Source: Bryum argenteum (lineage: Eukaryota; Streptophyta; Bryopsida; Bryales; Bryaceae). Taken from it: a stretch of DNA of 64,000 nt. Below the pieces are notes generated by a model. The model saw only the letters and a program-made list of their open reading frames with translations. It was not told where the DNA came from and searched no databases. The stretch is from the NCBI GenBank assembly GCA_037043015.1, contig CM073326.1, forward strand, positions 4,313,845-4,377,844. Direction: 5' to 3'. Positions 34,264-44,682 of the stretch are shown here, one piece after another. A program made the position numbers and the translations under genes. The stretch's first letter is position 1; each line of letters starts with the position of its first letter.

Positions 34264-35959
34264 GTGGAGAAGCGTCAAGTAGGACGCCCAAGGAAGAGCA
34301 ACATGCTCATATGTCCAAGTACAATCAAAGAAAAGGAAGAGGAGGATGCAAAGAAGAACACTTCTCTACTTTTTCAAAAGAAGAGACAACCATACAACAT
34401 GTGGTTCACCAAGGACCTCTTTCCACCAATTCAGGAGGCAGTTAAGAGGTATGGAAGGACTCAAGCTGCAATTCATTACTTGGAAATTGCATTTAGAACA
34501 CCTGGAGGTCCTAGTCCTTACAAGAAACTAGGTAGATCAAGCTTATATGACTGGTTTGATGAAAGAGGAGAATTACAAGCTAACTACAAAGAAGCAGCAA
34601 ACCTAGGTTATCACTCAAAGAAACAAGATCAGAATTTGCCAATTCTAGAGAATTACCCCCATGTTCGTGATCAACTTGTATCCAAGTTGCAAAAAATGAG
34701 AGAAGCTGGGCAAACTCTCCTCATTTCCATCGTACAACCCATTCTCAGGGGAATGCTAGAGGCTCTTGCTCCTCAGCTTCTCAGTGATAAACCTGGAGGT
34801 TTCACAGTGTCAAGAAAATGGACAAATGAATTCATGAAAGTTTACATGAATTGGTCAATTAGAAAAGGTACTACAGCTGCAAGTAAACTACCCTTGAATT
34901 GGATGGAGCAAGGACTTCACATGAATTATAGGGTAGCTTACCTTGCTAAAGTTTATGGCATTCCATCTTCTCTTGTGGTCAATTCAGACCAAACGGGCAT
35001 CCATTTAGTACCTGCAGCAGGGGGCAAAACATGGGATTCAAAAGGATCAAAAGATGTCAAAATTTTAGGCATGGAGGACAAAAGGCAGATAACGTGTGTT
35101 ATGTCTTCTAGCGCTAGTGGTGAACTTTTACCTATTCAAGCAATATTCACAGAAAAACGGTAAGATGCTTGCAAAACAAAGTGAAGAAAAGATTAAATGC
35201 ATGGAGGCCGGATGGCATTTTACCTTTTCTCCAAATCATTGGAGTACACTCCAAACCTCTCAACAATTTGTTGAAGAGATTTTAGAGCCCTACTTGGCTT
35301 CCAAGATAGCTTTGCACAATCTTCCAAAAGACCAGAAGTTAGTATGGATAATTGATTCATGGTCTGTGCACAAAAGTTCAGAATTTTTGGATTGGATTAA
35401 ATCCAAGCATGCAAATATCCTAGTGGTATTTGTCCCTGCCAATTGCACTTCTAAATTACAGCCAGCTGATGTCATATTGCAAAGGCCATTCAAGCATGCA
35501 TTCAAGTTAGAATTTCACAATTGGACAGCAGCAGAGGTGAAGTTACAAATTGAAGCCAATGGAGAACTTGATGTTGATCTAAGCATGAGTAATTTGAAGC
35601 CACGCATCCCTGCATGGTTATTCTCAGCTTGGGCTCAAGTCAAGAAGATGGAACTTATGATACAAAAAGGGTGGCAAAAATGTGGGTTTGAGAGAGCTTT
35701 CTTACCCACATTTCAACTCAAGGCAATGGAAGTCAATGCTGAAACTCCTCTATTTACAGTTAACCCTGACTTGGAGGAAAATCTTGAAGATGAAGATCTT
35801 TGTGATCCAACCACACCACTCATGACTATCATTCAAGAGTGCTTGGATACAAACATTGAAGAAGCAACACCATCAGCTATGCATGGAGCAGCAACAAAAA
35901 AGAGGAAGAAAACATCCAAGAAGATTGCCAAGAGAGGTAAACAGAAAACCTTGACTTAG
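34264..35959 (+). pseudogene. DDE_1 (pogo-like) transposase, one frameshift
   Basis: Cut-and-paste transposase, about 565 codons in two overlapping frames. The N-terminus has GRPRK and helix-turn-helix-like segments (VKRYGRTQAAIHYLEI, FTVSRKWTNEFMKVYMNW). The first catalytic Asp is in VVNSDQTGIHLVP, the second in WIIDSWSVH and the third in SKLQPADVILQRPFK; 37 residues lie between the second and third, within the range of pogo-like DDD enzymes. The lead-in CMEAGWHFTFSPNHWS is also typical. The frames change at an A-run near 35151-35159 (one-base indel), so this copy is probably inactive unless the base is a sequencing error. No ATG fits the start: the frame opens near 34207 without a Met before the GTG at 34264, so an upstream exon or loss of the ATG is possible. 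Confidence 0.85.
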
Positions 35960-36017
35960 TGGGAGTTTTGAAGTATGAATAGTTCATATGGTATGGATAG
36001 TTCAGTAGAATGTCAAT

Positions 36018-38079
36018 TCAGAAACTCACCTCATTGAACATCTCTTGAAGCTCATGAGGATTTGGCACAACTTGCTCTGCAGCTCTTTTAGAGCTCTTTA
36101 ATGCATCTTGATACCTTTGTGATTCTAATTTTCCTGCAAAGAGAACAATATGTGAATGGATGATGCAACGTTCACTGCTGCTGCAACGTTCACTGAGCAT
36201 AAATTTTTAACATGCCTTGTCCTGATCGAATGTGAGCATTCATTATACACCCCCTTTTTGATAACTACAAAATGAGACTTATACTAACAAACGTTGCCTT
36301 TCACAGACTGCATAAGTGAAACTCCCACCCATGGAACTAAAATACATGCACTTCTTCCACAGGTCAGCATTGATAGTGTTCGGCTTATAACATCGGACTT
36401 TAGAACTTTCGGACTACGATTTTAATTCATCAAGTCCGAAATAAAAGACACTAGCGGAAACTTTGGCAATTTTTCTTGAGCTTTGAGTAACAATATATGT
36501 ATATAAGAAGTAGCTCAAACGTTACCTTCTTTTGTGAGTGCTACGGAGACCCAATCGGCGAGGCATCTCGTTACATGAACTTTTGGGTGCAGTTCCACCG
36601 CCTTGAGCTTTTTCATCCTCGTCGGAAGAATCGATCTCTATAGTCGTATCCTGGTTAGAACAGAGAGATTAGTACTTCGCCTTACCATAAGCATTAGAAA
36701 TAGCTCAAGGATCTTTCCGATCGTGACTGCTCATCATTCAAAGATCTTCGATTCTCACAATCTTTGATATACGGTGAGATGACGATGGGGTCTTCTTTAT
36801 CCTATCTCATACGGTGACATAAGGTTATAATTGACTTCCCCTATATCAAGAAGTCTGCAAGCACGTCAGGACTTAATGTGGAATAGCCAATCCCGCTCTA
36901 AGTGAATGAAGTTACTTATGATGAAAAGACGAACTTCTACTTCAAGGCAACTTGTTTCCAATATTTAAGCAGGACGGAAACATGTTACGCTGGGAGATTT
37001 AACCCCTAAAAATCCAGGAAAGCCGATTCGGTTTTCTGAGATTTCGGGCAGCTCATTTTAAGCATTTAAACTGATATTTTTGCCTAAGATTTTTATTGGG
37101 TGCTCCACATGCAGTAATGTGTATGTGGTAAAATTTTCAAAGTCAAATTTTAATTTTATAACCTTCATCTAGAAATTTTAGGTTTCAAGTCCAAATCGGG
37201 CGAGTTTAAAATAATTTTTTAATTTTTTTTTTTTTTTAGAAATATGTTCATTACCAAATTACTATTCAAATTCCAATGTGTCCGAAGTCAAAAAGTTTAC
37301 CAATTTTACAAGGGCAGCCTCCAAAACTTTCAAAAACAATCTTCACAATTTCTAGTAATTTTACAATTTTTCTTTCAAAAATTGCCAAAATTCGAGATTT
37401 TGGATTTTTTCCAAGATTTTTTTCAAAATTCACATTATCATAAATGCACCTTCTCACCATCGAGATTTTTCTCAAACTAAATATATCATACGTGGTGCTT
37501 GTTTTACTATATGGTTGTTTTTAGACCTTCTTTCATAAAATATTTTACATTAAGGTCAAAAAGTGGAATTGGTCTCTAAAATTTTGCATGAGCATAACCA
37601 ACTTGAATACCTACATGAAAAAAATGAGGGAAAAATATTTGGAATAACAATCATCAAGTTGCCCTTGGCACCATTTAGACAATGCCTCTCACGCAGTGGC
37701 AAAAAAAAAGTGTTGGTCAAACTTTGATTGTTATGATCTCACAAATGAAAAACATCCAACGGTTGAAATTTTGACCAGTCCTTTGTATACAAGTTAGGTA
37801 CAAGATCTTACGGTTCAAAGTCTAAAACCAGAAAAAAAAGTTTCTCCATTTCCCCATCTCCCAACGAAGGTGAAAAATGGCAGTTTTTGGTTCTGGAGGT
37901 CGAGGAAACCCCTGGATTTTTAGGGGTTAAGCCACGTAAATAAGAGCTACAGCACACAAAGCACCCTACAATGTGCACTAAATAACTATAGTGGAGGATT
38001 GCCTTACAGGTGTTCCGCCGATAATATCCGCCTGGCGTGCTCGTTTCCGACTCTTCGATGTCACCTTGGCATCTGGCGT
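36018..38079 (-). CDS. Second (accessory) gene of the pogo-like transposon, partial model
   Basis: Three coding-like exons on the minus strand, tail to tail with the transposase. Exon A (38079-38008) is 24 codons, phase 0 at both ends, with a basic stretch VTSKSRKRARQ. Exon B (36650-36526) joins it in phase through good GT-AG sites and reads DTTIEIDSSDEDEK, then a basic end PRRLGLRSTHKR. Exon C (36133-36018) reads ESQRYQDALKSSKRAAEQVV and ends NEVSF. The B-to-C phase does not fit directly, so a small exon may be missing or this copy is damaged. The start exon is not found. IEIDSSDEDE has the form of a SUMO-interacting motif and the basic runs look like nuclear signals. The TTAA element lies in intron A-B. 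Function unknown; it could be a DNA-binding partner of the transposase, as in other two-gene transposons. Confidence 0.5.
37003..37926. mobile_element. TTAA-flanked MITE, copy j, nested in an intron
   Basis: A 924-bp element bordered by TTAA at 36999-37002 and 37927-37930, with inverted ends CCCCTAAAAATCCAGG. It is the near-identical reverse copy of 8829-9756. It lies in an intron of the second gene of the pogo-like transposon and is the youngest layer of the nest. Confidence 0.87.
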
Positions 38080-38592
38080 CTACAGGTAACCGAGATATGA
38101 AAAAAATCACAAGTTAGGAATAGGACCTAGATCGTGATTATTAAGTAGAAAAAAAACATGAGACTAGACATCACTAATTCTCGAACAGAGAGAACACCTG
38201 TACCTAAGTAAAAAAAAGAATCTTCAAGCGAAGACCACACAAAGAGAGCCCACTTAATCGAAAAAAACCTTTGATCCGAATGCTTGCAAATCCACCACAA
38301 GAAAGCTTTAAGCCTTTCTTCCATCTAGATTCAAGATGCAGAGTCTAGATTGATAAAAACCTAACACACATTACAAGTCACAGACTAGATCTAGGTCGTA
38401 CGGAGCATGAAAGCAATACACTTGAGCCCAAACAAATGAAAGGATACAAAGTACCGTGAGAGTAAGCAGCGCAGCTACCACAACAACAAGAGCGGCGATT
38501 CAAAATCGAGAAAGAAAACTAGGGTTTCAGAAGGAAGGCGCGATGACTGAGGGAGGAGAGAGACGAGGGCGGAAGCGGAAGGATGTGAAGGC

Positions 38593-38655
38593 GCCAACGA
38601 GCAGACTGCGCCAACGAGCAGACTGCGCCAACGAGCAGACTGCGCCAACGAGCAC
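38593..38655 (+). repeat. 17-bp tandem repeat near the right TIR
   Basis: About three and a half copies of CGCCAACGAGCAGACTG close to the right inverted end of the pogo-like transposon, in its GC-rich leader. Subterminal repeats are common transposase-binding sites in DNA transposons; here that is only a suggestion. Confidence 0.7.
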
Positions 38656-38884
38656 ATAGGATGACTGCGCCAACGGACTGATTTCGTCGAGTTCGTCAAC
38701 TATTATCTCGCTTTTCGACAGCTGGTACATCAAATTAAAAAAAATTCGACAATTCATAAAATAATTTAATTATCGTCGAATTGGCCTATCACGTACGGTA
38801 TAGAGAAAGAAAGGAAAAGTCTCACTCCCGAGTCAGGATCACTGAACGTGGGGAAGAGCAAGGGGATCTATTTGAAGCCGAACC

Positions 38885-38897
38885 GGCTCTGATACCA
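38885..38897 (-). promoter_or_regulatory. Primer-binding site of the Copia element
   Basis: On the minus strand TGGTATCAGAGCC follows the 5' LTR directly and is complementary to the 3' end of initiator-methionine tRNA, the usual primer of plant Copia elements. Confidence 0.88.
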
Positions 38898-39076
38898 TGT
38901 TAAAATGTGCACACAGGGATAACTGTGGGAAACAAGAATGTTTATTGATGACAAAAGAGAATCACAGAAATACCCTTCAGGTCCCTGAAAAGCAGGAAGC
39001 CCAAGGGACGAGCACAACACGTTCTACACATGTGGGAACAAGGTTCTAATCCCGAGTGGGCACACACATTTCAACA
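38898..39076 (-). repeat. 5' LTR of the Copia element
   Basis: 179 bp, pair of 28631-28809. The primer site lies next to its inner end and the target duplication CAAGG next to its outer end. Confidence 0.93.
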
Positions 39077-39104
39077 CAAGGGGTGTGCGCGCGCACACCC
39101 CTTG
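39077..39104. repeat. 28-bp perfect palindrome at the Copia insertion site
   Basis: CAAGGGGTGTGCGC followed by its exact complement. Its first five bases are the Copia target duplication, so the element inserted at the palindrome's edge. The centre is alternating purine-pyrimidine (GTGTGCGCGCGCACAC), which can adopt cruciform or Z-DNA. Confidence 0.85.
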
Positions 39105-39568
39105 CAATCTCTGATAATTTTTTTATTATTTCTATTTTTTAAAGATTCTTAAATTTTTTTAGGGTTTAAGGTTTTAAGATTGGGATTTTGGTAGCTTTTT
39201 GGTGGGTTTTGCATGCATTCGCAACAAAGACCACAAAGAGGATGAAGGGAGGAAGACGAAGATTTTAACATATCGAGTACAAAGTGGGATGACTTGAATA
39301 GTAGCGTCACTGGTCACAAGAGCGAACAAGAACCCAAAATGCACGCCGCAACATGAGAGCAACAACACCAATGATAGCAATGAGGAATAGCAACAAGATC
39401 AGCAAGTAGCAAGCATCGATTCGGTAGCAACAGCAGGCGGCGATCTGGTACAACAAAGAAGGCCCGATTGATGCAAGAAAGAAGCGGCAAGGAGAATCGG
39501 CAAAAAGATTTTTGGTTGCAACAAGTCACGAAACTCTCCTAGTGCTCTACAGATCGTCTTAGCAGCGT

Positions 39569-39712
39569 CTTTCAGAAACACGAGCAAGAGCGGAGGAGGA
39601 AGGAAAGGCAATAGCAACCTGCAGGAACACGAGCAAGAGCGGAGGAGGAAGAAATGGCAACAACGACCTTCAAAAACACGAGCAAGAGCGGAGGAGGAAG
39701 AAAAGGCAAGTG
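39569..39712 (+). repeat. 49-bp tandem repeat, three copies
   Basis: Unit with core ACACGAGCAAGAGCGGAGG, starting at about 39578, 39627 and 39676. Slightly diverged copies; no gene recognised. Confidence 0.7.
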
Positions 39713-39744
39713 TGCCAGAAGATCAGAAGCGGGGAGGTCAGATG

Positions 39745-39810
39745 AAAAACAAAAGAGGAGGTGGTAGAGGTGTCCGGGCGAACACCTCTACCACCTCCTC
39801 TTTTGTTTTT
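39745..39810. repeat. Perfect 29-bp hairpin
   Basis: Arms 39745-39773 and 39782-39810 are exact complements (core AGAGGAGGTGGTAGAGG) around an 8-base loop. Such a tight perfect stem is expected at a transposon end or sealed breakpoint. I found no second copy. Confidence 0.8.
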
Positions 39811-41100
39811 TTTTAAAAAAAAAATTATGTCATTTTTTAGTTGATGGATGTCTAATCAAAGGTATTTTTATTGTTGTATTATAGCAATTTTGTTGTATGT
39901 TAAGTTTTTTAAAAAACTCTCTATAATTATGAAAACAATTGAATGATTTTAGTAGAAGGCTAATGTAATCTACAAGTTATTGTTTCACTAAATTCTTGAA
40001 ATTTTGTTGTGTGTTGTGAATCATTTTTTAATTCTTAAAATTATTTGAAAATGAAATTTATTTATTTATTTTTTCTTTCAAATTCCAAGATGACTCAAAA
40101 TGTAAGTTACTAGTTGAATAATCTCTAACGCACAAGTGTTTGCATTGCTAAATTCCGGTTTATTTGTTGTATGTTTCCAGGTCTATATATTTTACATCTA
40201 TTGAAGAGCATGTCTAAGAATGGACATGTGGTGTGAGGCTAGAGGATACTTTGGTCATCAAAGAGAGAGGCCACCTAACAAAGCAGTGCGTAGGGCACAA
40301 AGAACGGCTCGCAGTCACATCTTTGATGGAACCGAAGAAAGAGCGGTATCAGAAGGTACTGACGATCCTTTTCCCCAATTGTGAGCCTAAATCCCGGTGA
40401 CCCGGTTTTTAAGCCACAAGTTTGGCCGTGGGGGTGGGTGCAAGTAAAACGACCTTCCAAGCAATGGACACCAAACTTCATCCATACATGCAATTTCTAG
40501 TTTGGATTCACAAGGACACACAACCATTCACTCAAGTCTCCATTTAATGCAAAACAAGTAGCTCCAGCAGTGAATTGAGTCCGCCAAGCCTCACTAGGAG
40601 GTTCAAATAACCCTCATTTGACCACCCAGGGCCTAGGGCTCAATTATGGGCACAAAATGACCAAAAGGAACACTTAAGGCCTCTAAAACACATATGGACT
40701 AAGAGGTCCAGCACACAATTTAGGGCTGAAAAGGGGTTGCAAATCACATCAAAGCACCTTCTACCTCAAGCCTAAGCACCCAATCAACATATGAGTGCTA
40801 ACAATCAACTAAACATGCAATTCTTCACCACTACACAATTTTAGGGTTAATTGGAGAATTTTGGCGGCGCTTTCGCGCGGTTCCCTCACACGAATTCAAA
40901 TCGTGACACAAGACAATCAAACCAAGATACACAAGTAAGAAAAACACACATTCATACATGAAACTATAACACAACATCACCAAATCAAGCCGCAACCCAA
41001 ACGTGTTTTGGGCAACAAATTGCCATTTTCCAAAGCATTCATGCATCTAACCCCACTAGGGTCGTTGCACACACAATCTAGCTACTCAAGAGTGTCACAA
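39811..41100. other. Intergenic stretch before the 180-bp array
   Basis: AT-rich to about 40200, then more mixed composition with no recognised coding frame. One possible lone end of the TTAA family (TTTTAGGGTTAA) lies near 40841-40850. Confidence 0.4.
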
Positions 41101-41109
41101 TCACATCAA

Positions 41110-41849
41110 AGGAGGATGAAATGGGGCTTCCCTCAATCTGCCGCCACCAGTAAGGTCCCTTCGGTAGAACGACGATTTCTCCCTCGTCCTTGCTCCAATG
41201 GGAGCGAGCTTGGTCCCGTTAGAAAGAAAACTCGACAATGCTCCTGGATCTCTAAGGCACGCCCCCCAATTCCTTGCCAATCGTGAGATCTTGTCCTTCA
41301 AAGCCGACCCTTCAACTCTGCCGTCACCAGTAAGGGTACTTTGGTAGAATTGCGATTTCTCCCTCGTCCTTGCTCCAATGAGGTCAAGCTTAGTCTTGTT
41401 GGAAAGAAAACTCGACAACGCTCCTAGATCTTTATGGCACGCTTCCCAATTCTTTGTCAATCGTGAGATCTCGTCCTTCAAAGTCGGCCCCCCAACTCTG
41501 TCGTCACCAGTAAGGGTACTTTGGTAGAATCGCAATTTCTTCCTCTTCCTTGCTCGTATGAGGGCAAGCTTGGTCTTGTTGGAAAGAAAAATCGACAACG
41601 CTCCTAGATCTCTAAGGCACGCCTCCCAATTCTTCGTCAATCGTGAGATCTTGTCCTTCAAAGTCGGCCCCCCAACTCTGCCGTCACCAATAAGGGTACT
41701 TTGGTAGAATCGCGATTTCTTCGTCGTCCTTGCTCCAATGAGGGCAAGCTTGGTCTTGTTGGAAAGAAAACTCGACAACGCTCCTAGATTTCTAAGGCAA
41801 GCCTCCCAATTCTTCGTCAATCGTGAGATCTCGTCTTTCAAAATCGGCA
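41110..41849 (-). repeat. 180-bp tandem array open as a 60-residue protein repeat
   Basis: Four units of exactly 180 bp; the landmark TCGTGAGATCT recurs at 41281, 41461, 41641 and 41821. On the minus strand the array is open from 41841 to 41101 (246 codons), each unit reading ISRLTKNWEACLRDLGALS, SFLSNKTKLALIGARTREK and FYQSTLTGDGRVGGP. Units differ at several positions yet none has a stop in this frame. That could be selection on a repeat protein, or simply young satellite units. I do not recognise the protein, and no intron or start context stands out. Short CA and GA runs follow at 42007-42060. Confidence 0.75.
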
Positions 41850-42342
41850 GCCACTCCCAAATTGAAAAACTCCAACCCTTCTATCTTCTCCTCCAACCTA
41901 CCCACACTCACACCCACATGCAACGAATCCACACATCCTACTTGCAAGTTTTTTTGTGTTAGACCACCCAACTCTATTTTGCATAGTTCAACCTAAGAAA
42001 ACTTTCACACACACACACACACCCTCTTCCCCCACACATGGGAGAGAGAGAGAGAGAGACACACTCTCTCCAACCCTAGCCCAACGGTAGGGAGAAAACC
42101 AACTCCACTACATCCATCCAACATTTCATCCACCGGTCTTCTAACCCCTTTTCCACTTTCTAACTTTTTAGAACTAAAACCATTGAGGATTTTGATTCTA
42201 ACAAGTCCGGATTAGCGAGATAGGACTCCAAGACTTTCTACTATATGCCGAGGTTTGAAACTAAAAGGGTAAAACATAAGAATAAGCATTATATAACGCG
42301 CGTAAATAATCAAAACCTTGCGGGAAGGGTTTTCCCGCCGAG

Positions 42343-42846
42343 GTGAACCATCTCAAGGGTTCACACCAATTTGATCCTCAATCCAATATCCGTTCTGGAC
42401 AATTTGTAGCCCTCAGTGTTGATCGTGCAGAAGTAGACGAGGGTGTTCCATTTTATTTAGGGAAGGTGATTAAAGACGGAAAATGCCGGAATAAAATCAA
42501 GATGAAAGTTTGTTGGTATTGGCCAATCATTCGAGAGGGAGTTGTTGACGGACCGAGTTCCTCTTTACAACGGTATGAAAACTGTTTGGATTCATTGTGG
42601 GAGCCATCTGGGGAGAATCACGATTGGATAGAGAAAGAGGCATGTATTTTTTCATGGGCGGACGAACCAGAAAGAATCATGTCTGGTCATAGTCGGGGGA
42701 GAAACCGCAATGTCTTTGGAGTGCAGGTTCCAAGCAACATTTGCATTATCCAATCTGCGACGGCCCACATATTAGAATATATCGCAATGCAAACCCAAGC
42801 TATCGATGATGACCAGTTGCAAGCCGCATTAGATATTAGTACGTAG
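42343..42846 (+). CDS. Unidentified 167-residue protein
   Basis: A single uninterrupted frame with protein-like composition, lying alone between repeats. It reads SGQFVALSVDRAEVDEGVPF, YLGKVIKDGK, KMKVCWYWPIIREG, then ENCLDSLWEPSGENHDWIE and CIFSWADEPERIM. The pattern of a beta-rich module (QFVAL, PFYLGKV, VCWYWP) is weakly like Tudor- or BAH-type reader domains, or small domains attached to plant transposon proteins; this is a guess from pattern only. The frame is more GC-rich than its flanks. There is no visible partner exon, and the first Met is not certain because the frame is open upstream. It could be an isolated exon or a captured gene fragment. Confidence 0.45.
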   Translation: MNHLKGSHQFDPQSNIRSGQFVALSVDRAEVDEGVPFYLGKVIKDGKCRNKIKMKVCWYWPIIREGVVDGPSSSLQRYENCLDSLWEPSGENHDWIEKEACIFSWADEPERIMSGHSRGRNRNVFGVQVPSNICIIQSATAHILEYIAMQTQAIDDDQLQAALDIST

Positions 42847-43107
42847 TCCATGTGTTTTGTGTACACATGGTGTTTCTAAGTGTATATACGTACTAGATAG
42901 TACAAGATTGCAAGGATTATTTTCAGACGTGTTGTTGCGATGGACATATGGGTTGAATTTAGTTGTATTATCAATTATATACATAACTTGGTATACATTT
43001 AGAATTTGTGTATTTAGATACTTTTCTACCACACATATACAAAGTACAATATGGAGTGTATTTTTATTAAATGTCCATTGGAACAATTTGGTGCCTACTT
43101 TTATTAA

Positions 43108-44273
43108 CCCCTAAAGACCCAAGAAAGCTGAAATGGCTTTTTGCTGTTTTGGGCACTTTCGTTGAGTGACTTAAAATTATTATTTGAGGCCACAATTTTC
43201 ACAGAAGGTTCTTTATACTACATAGTTTGTGTGGTAAAAAATTTGAAGCTAGATTTCAATTCTAGAATTTTTGAGAGCATGTTCTAGTTTTGGACCCCAA
43301 TCAGGGCGGATCGGCCGCTTTTCCGCACCAATGAGGAGTGAGGTCGTACAACGGGCGGCCATGAGGTCGGGGAAAGGATTGGCAAAGGGGCAGTCCTTTG
43401 GGATGGTTTTTGCATAACCCTGGATTACAATAATGGGGCTTGGAATGCTTGGAATGCCACCTCCGCACCACTCGCCATCATCATTAAACCTTTATTCCGT
43501 TGCTTCTAATTGCAGTAGCACCCCCCTCTGACATTGATCCAAATAAGAGTTTTTTTTAGCCATATTTATGGCCAATCGTTATTACTTCTTGTAAGGGCTA
43601 ATTGCGGTGGTCACTAATTGCATGTTGGGCCCCTTACTCCAAGAAACACCCCCAACATCTAAGGACTGCCCCTTGGGTTTTTGATCGAATTTTACTTATT
43701 CGCACTTGTGAAAATTCTCACAATTTGAGATGATACTAAATTTTTTTTTTTTTCTCCTAAAATTCAAAAATATAGGGAGACACATTCTCACCGTTCGCTT
43801 TCCTTTGAATCCATTTTAGTTTATTGCTATGTATAGTTTCCTCTAACTTTGACATTTGCATGGAATTCACACCAATGTGTAGAAAAAATTGTGCATGAAG
43901 GTTCATAGAGCCGAATGAGGGTCCAATTTTTTGCATGAGCATAACCAACCTACCTATCTACATGGAAAAAAATATGACCAAAATGTTTGGAGTAACAATC
44001 ATCAAGTCCTCCTAGGCACCATGGAGACAATGCATCTCGGGCAAGGCCGAAAAAAACTTTTGCACTAACTTTGAACATTATGATCTCGCAAATGAAAAAC
44101 ATCCAACGGTCAATTTTTGGATCAGTGCCTATAAATAGACTTAGGTACAAGATCCTACGGTTGGAAGTCTAAAAATAGTAAAAGAAATTGGCACATACTC
44201 TCGGGAGTGCATAGAGGTAGAAAATCGCAGTTTTGAGATTTCTAGCTCCCAAAAACACAAGGAATTTTAGGGG
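43108..44273. mobile_element. TTAA-flanked MITE, copy k (longest complete copy)
   Basis: A 1,166-bp element with left end CCCCTAAAGACCCAAG and right end GGAATTTTAGGGG, bordered by TTAA at 43104-43107 and 44274-44277. Interior segments around AACATCCAACGGTC and TTAGGTACAAGATC match copies d and j. No transposase frame is present. Confidence 0.83.
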
Positions 44274-44682
44274 TTAACAGTTTGGTGCTCGCGTCATTTT
44301 GCTCACCAAAAATATATTAACTGTAATCTACACAATTTGTAGCATATACTAAGCATTTCAAATATCCCTGGATAAAAATATTTGTATTATTCACATGGAT
44401 TTATACCAAAAATATGTTCACAATGCCATTAGAAGTCTTCTTATATTACCACTTCTGACAATACGCAACATTCTTTGCAAAACACCTTTTTTTCCAAAAA
44501 AAATCAAGTTTATAAACAAAAAATTCCATTTTTGCAAGAAATGGCCATCGTAGTACCCAAGTGCACTTTTAAATAGCCGGGTGCATAATTGCTTAATTGC
44601 GCGTTTAAGACTAACACCTTGTATCTCAATATGTAGAATGCTTTAACACGTGTACATAATAATATATAATAATCTTGCTTAA

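Larger units (their letters stand above)
34153..38798 (+). mobile_element. Pogo-like Tc1/mariner transposon nested in the Copia element, two genes
   Basis: A 4,646-bp DNA transposon with perfect 27-bp terminal inverted repeats (CCGTACGTGATAGGCC and onward) and TA on both sides (34151-34152 and 38799-38800). It carries a DDE_1-type transposase on the plus strand and a spliced second gene on the minus strand, arranged tail to tail. It sits in the 5' leader of the Copia element, so it came later. A TTAA-family element (37003-37926) lies inside it, so it is in turn older than that. The right side also holds a 17-bp tandem repeat (38593-38655). Confidence 0.88.
28631..39076 (-). mobile_element. 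Copia LTR retrotransposon, interrupted by a DNA transposon
   Basis: A Ty1/Copia element read on the minus strand, flanked by a perfect 5-bp target duplication (CAAGG at 28626-28630 and 39077-39081). The LTRs are 179 bp each and differ at five positions, about 97 percent identity, so the insertion is young. Next to the 5' LTR is a primer site TGGTATCAGAGC for initiator-methionine tRNA, typical of plant Copia elements; a purine tract (AAGAGGGAG) precedes the 3' LTR. Without the nested 4.6-kb transposon the element is about 5.8 kb. It is a fossil: gag and pol are recognisable but broken, by about three interruptions besides the nested insertion. Between pol and the 3' LTR lies about 0.6 kb with an antisense reading frame, an unusual extra part. 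Confidence 0.93.
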
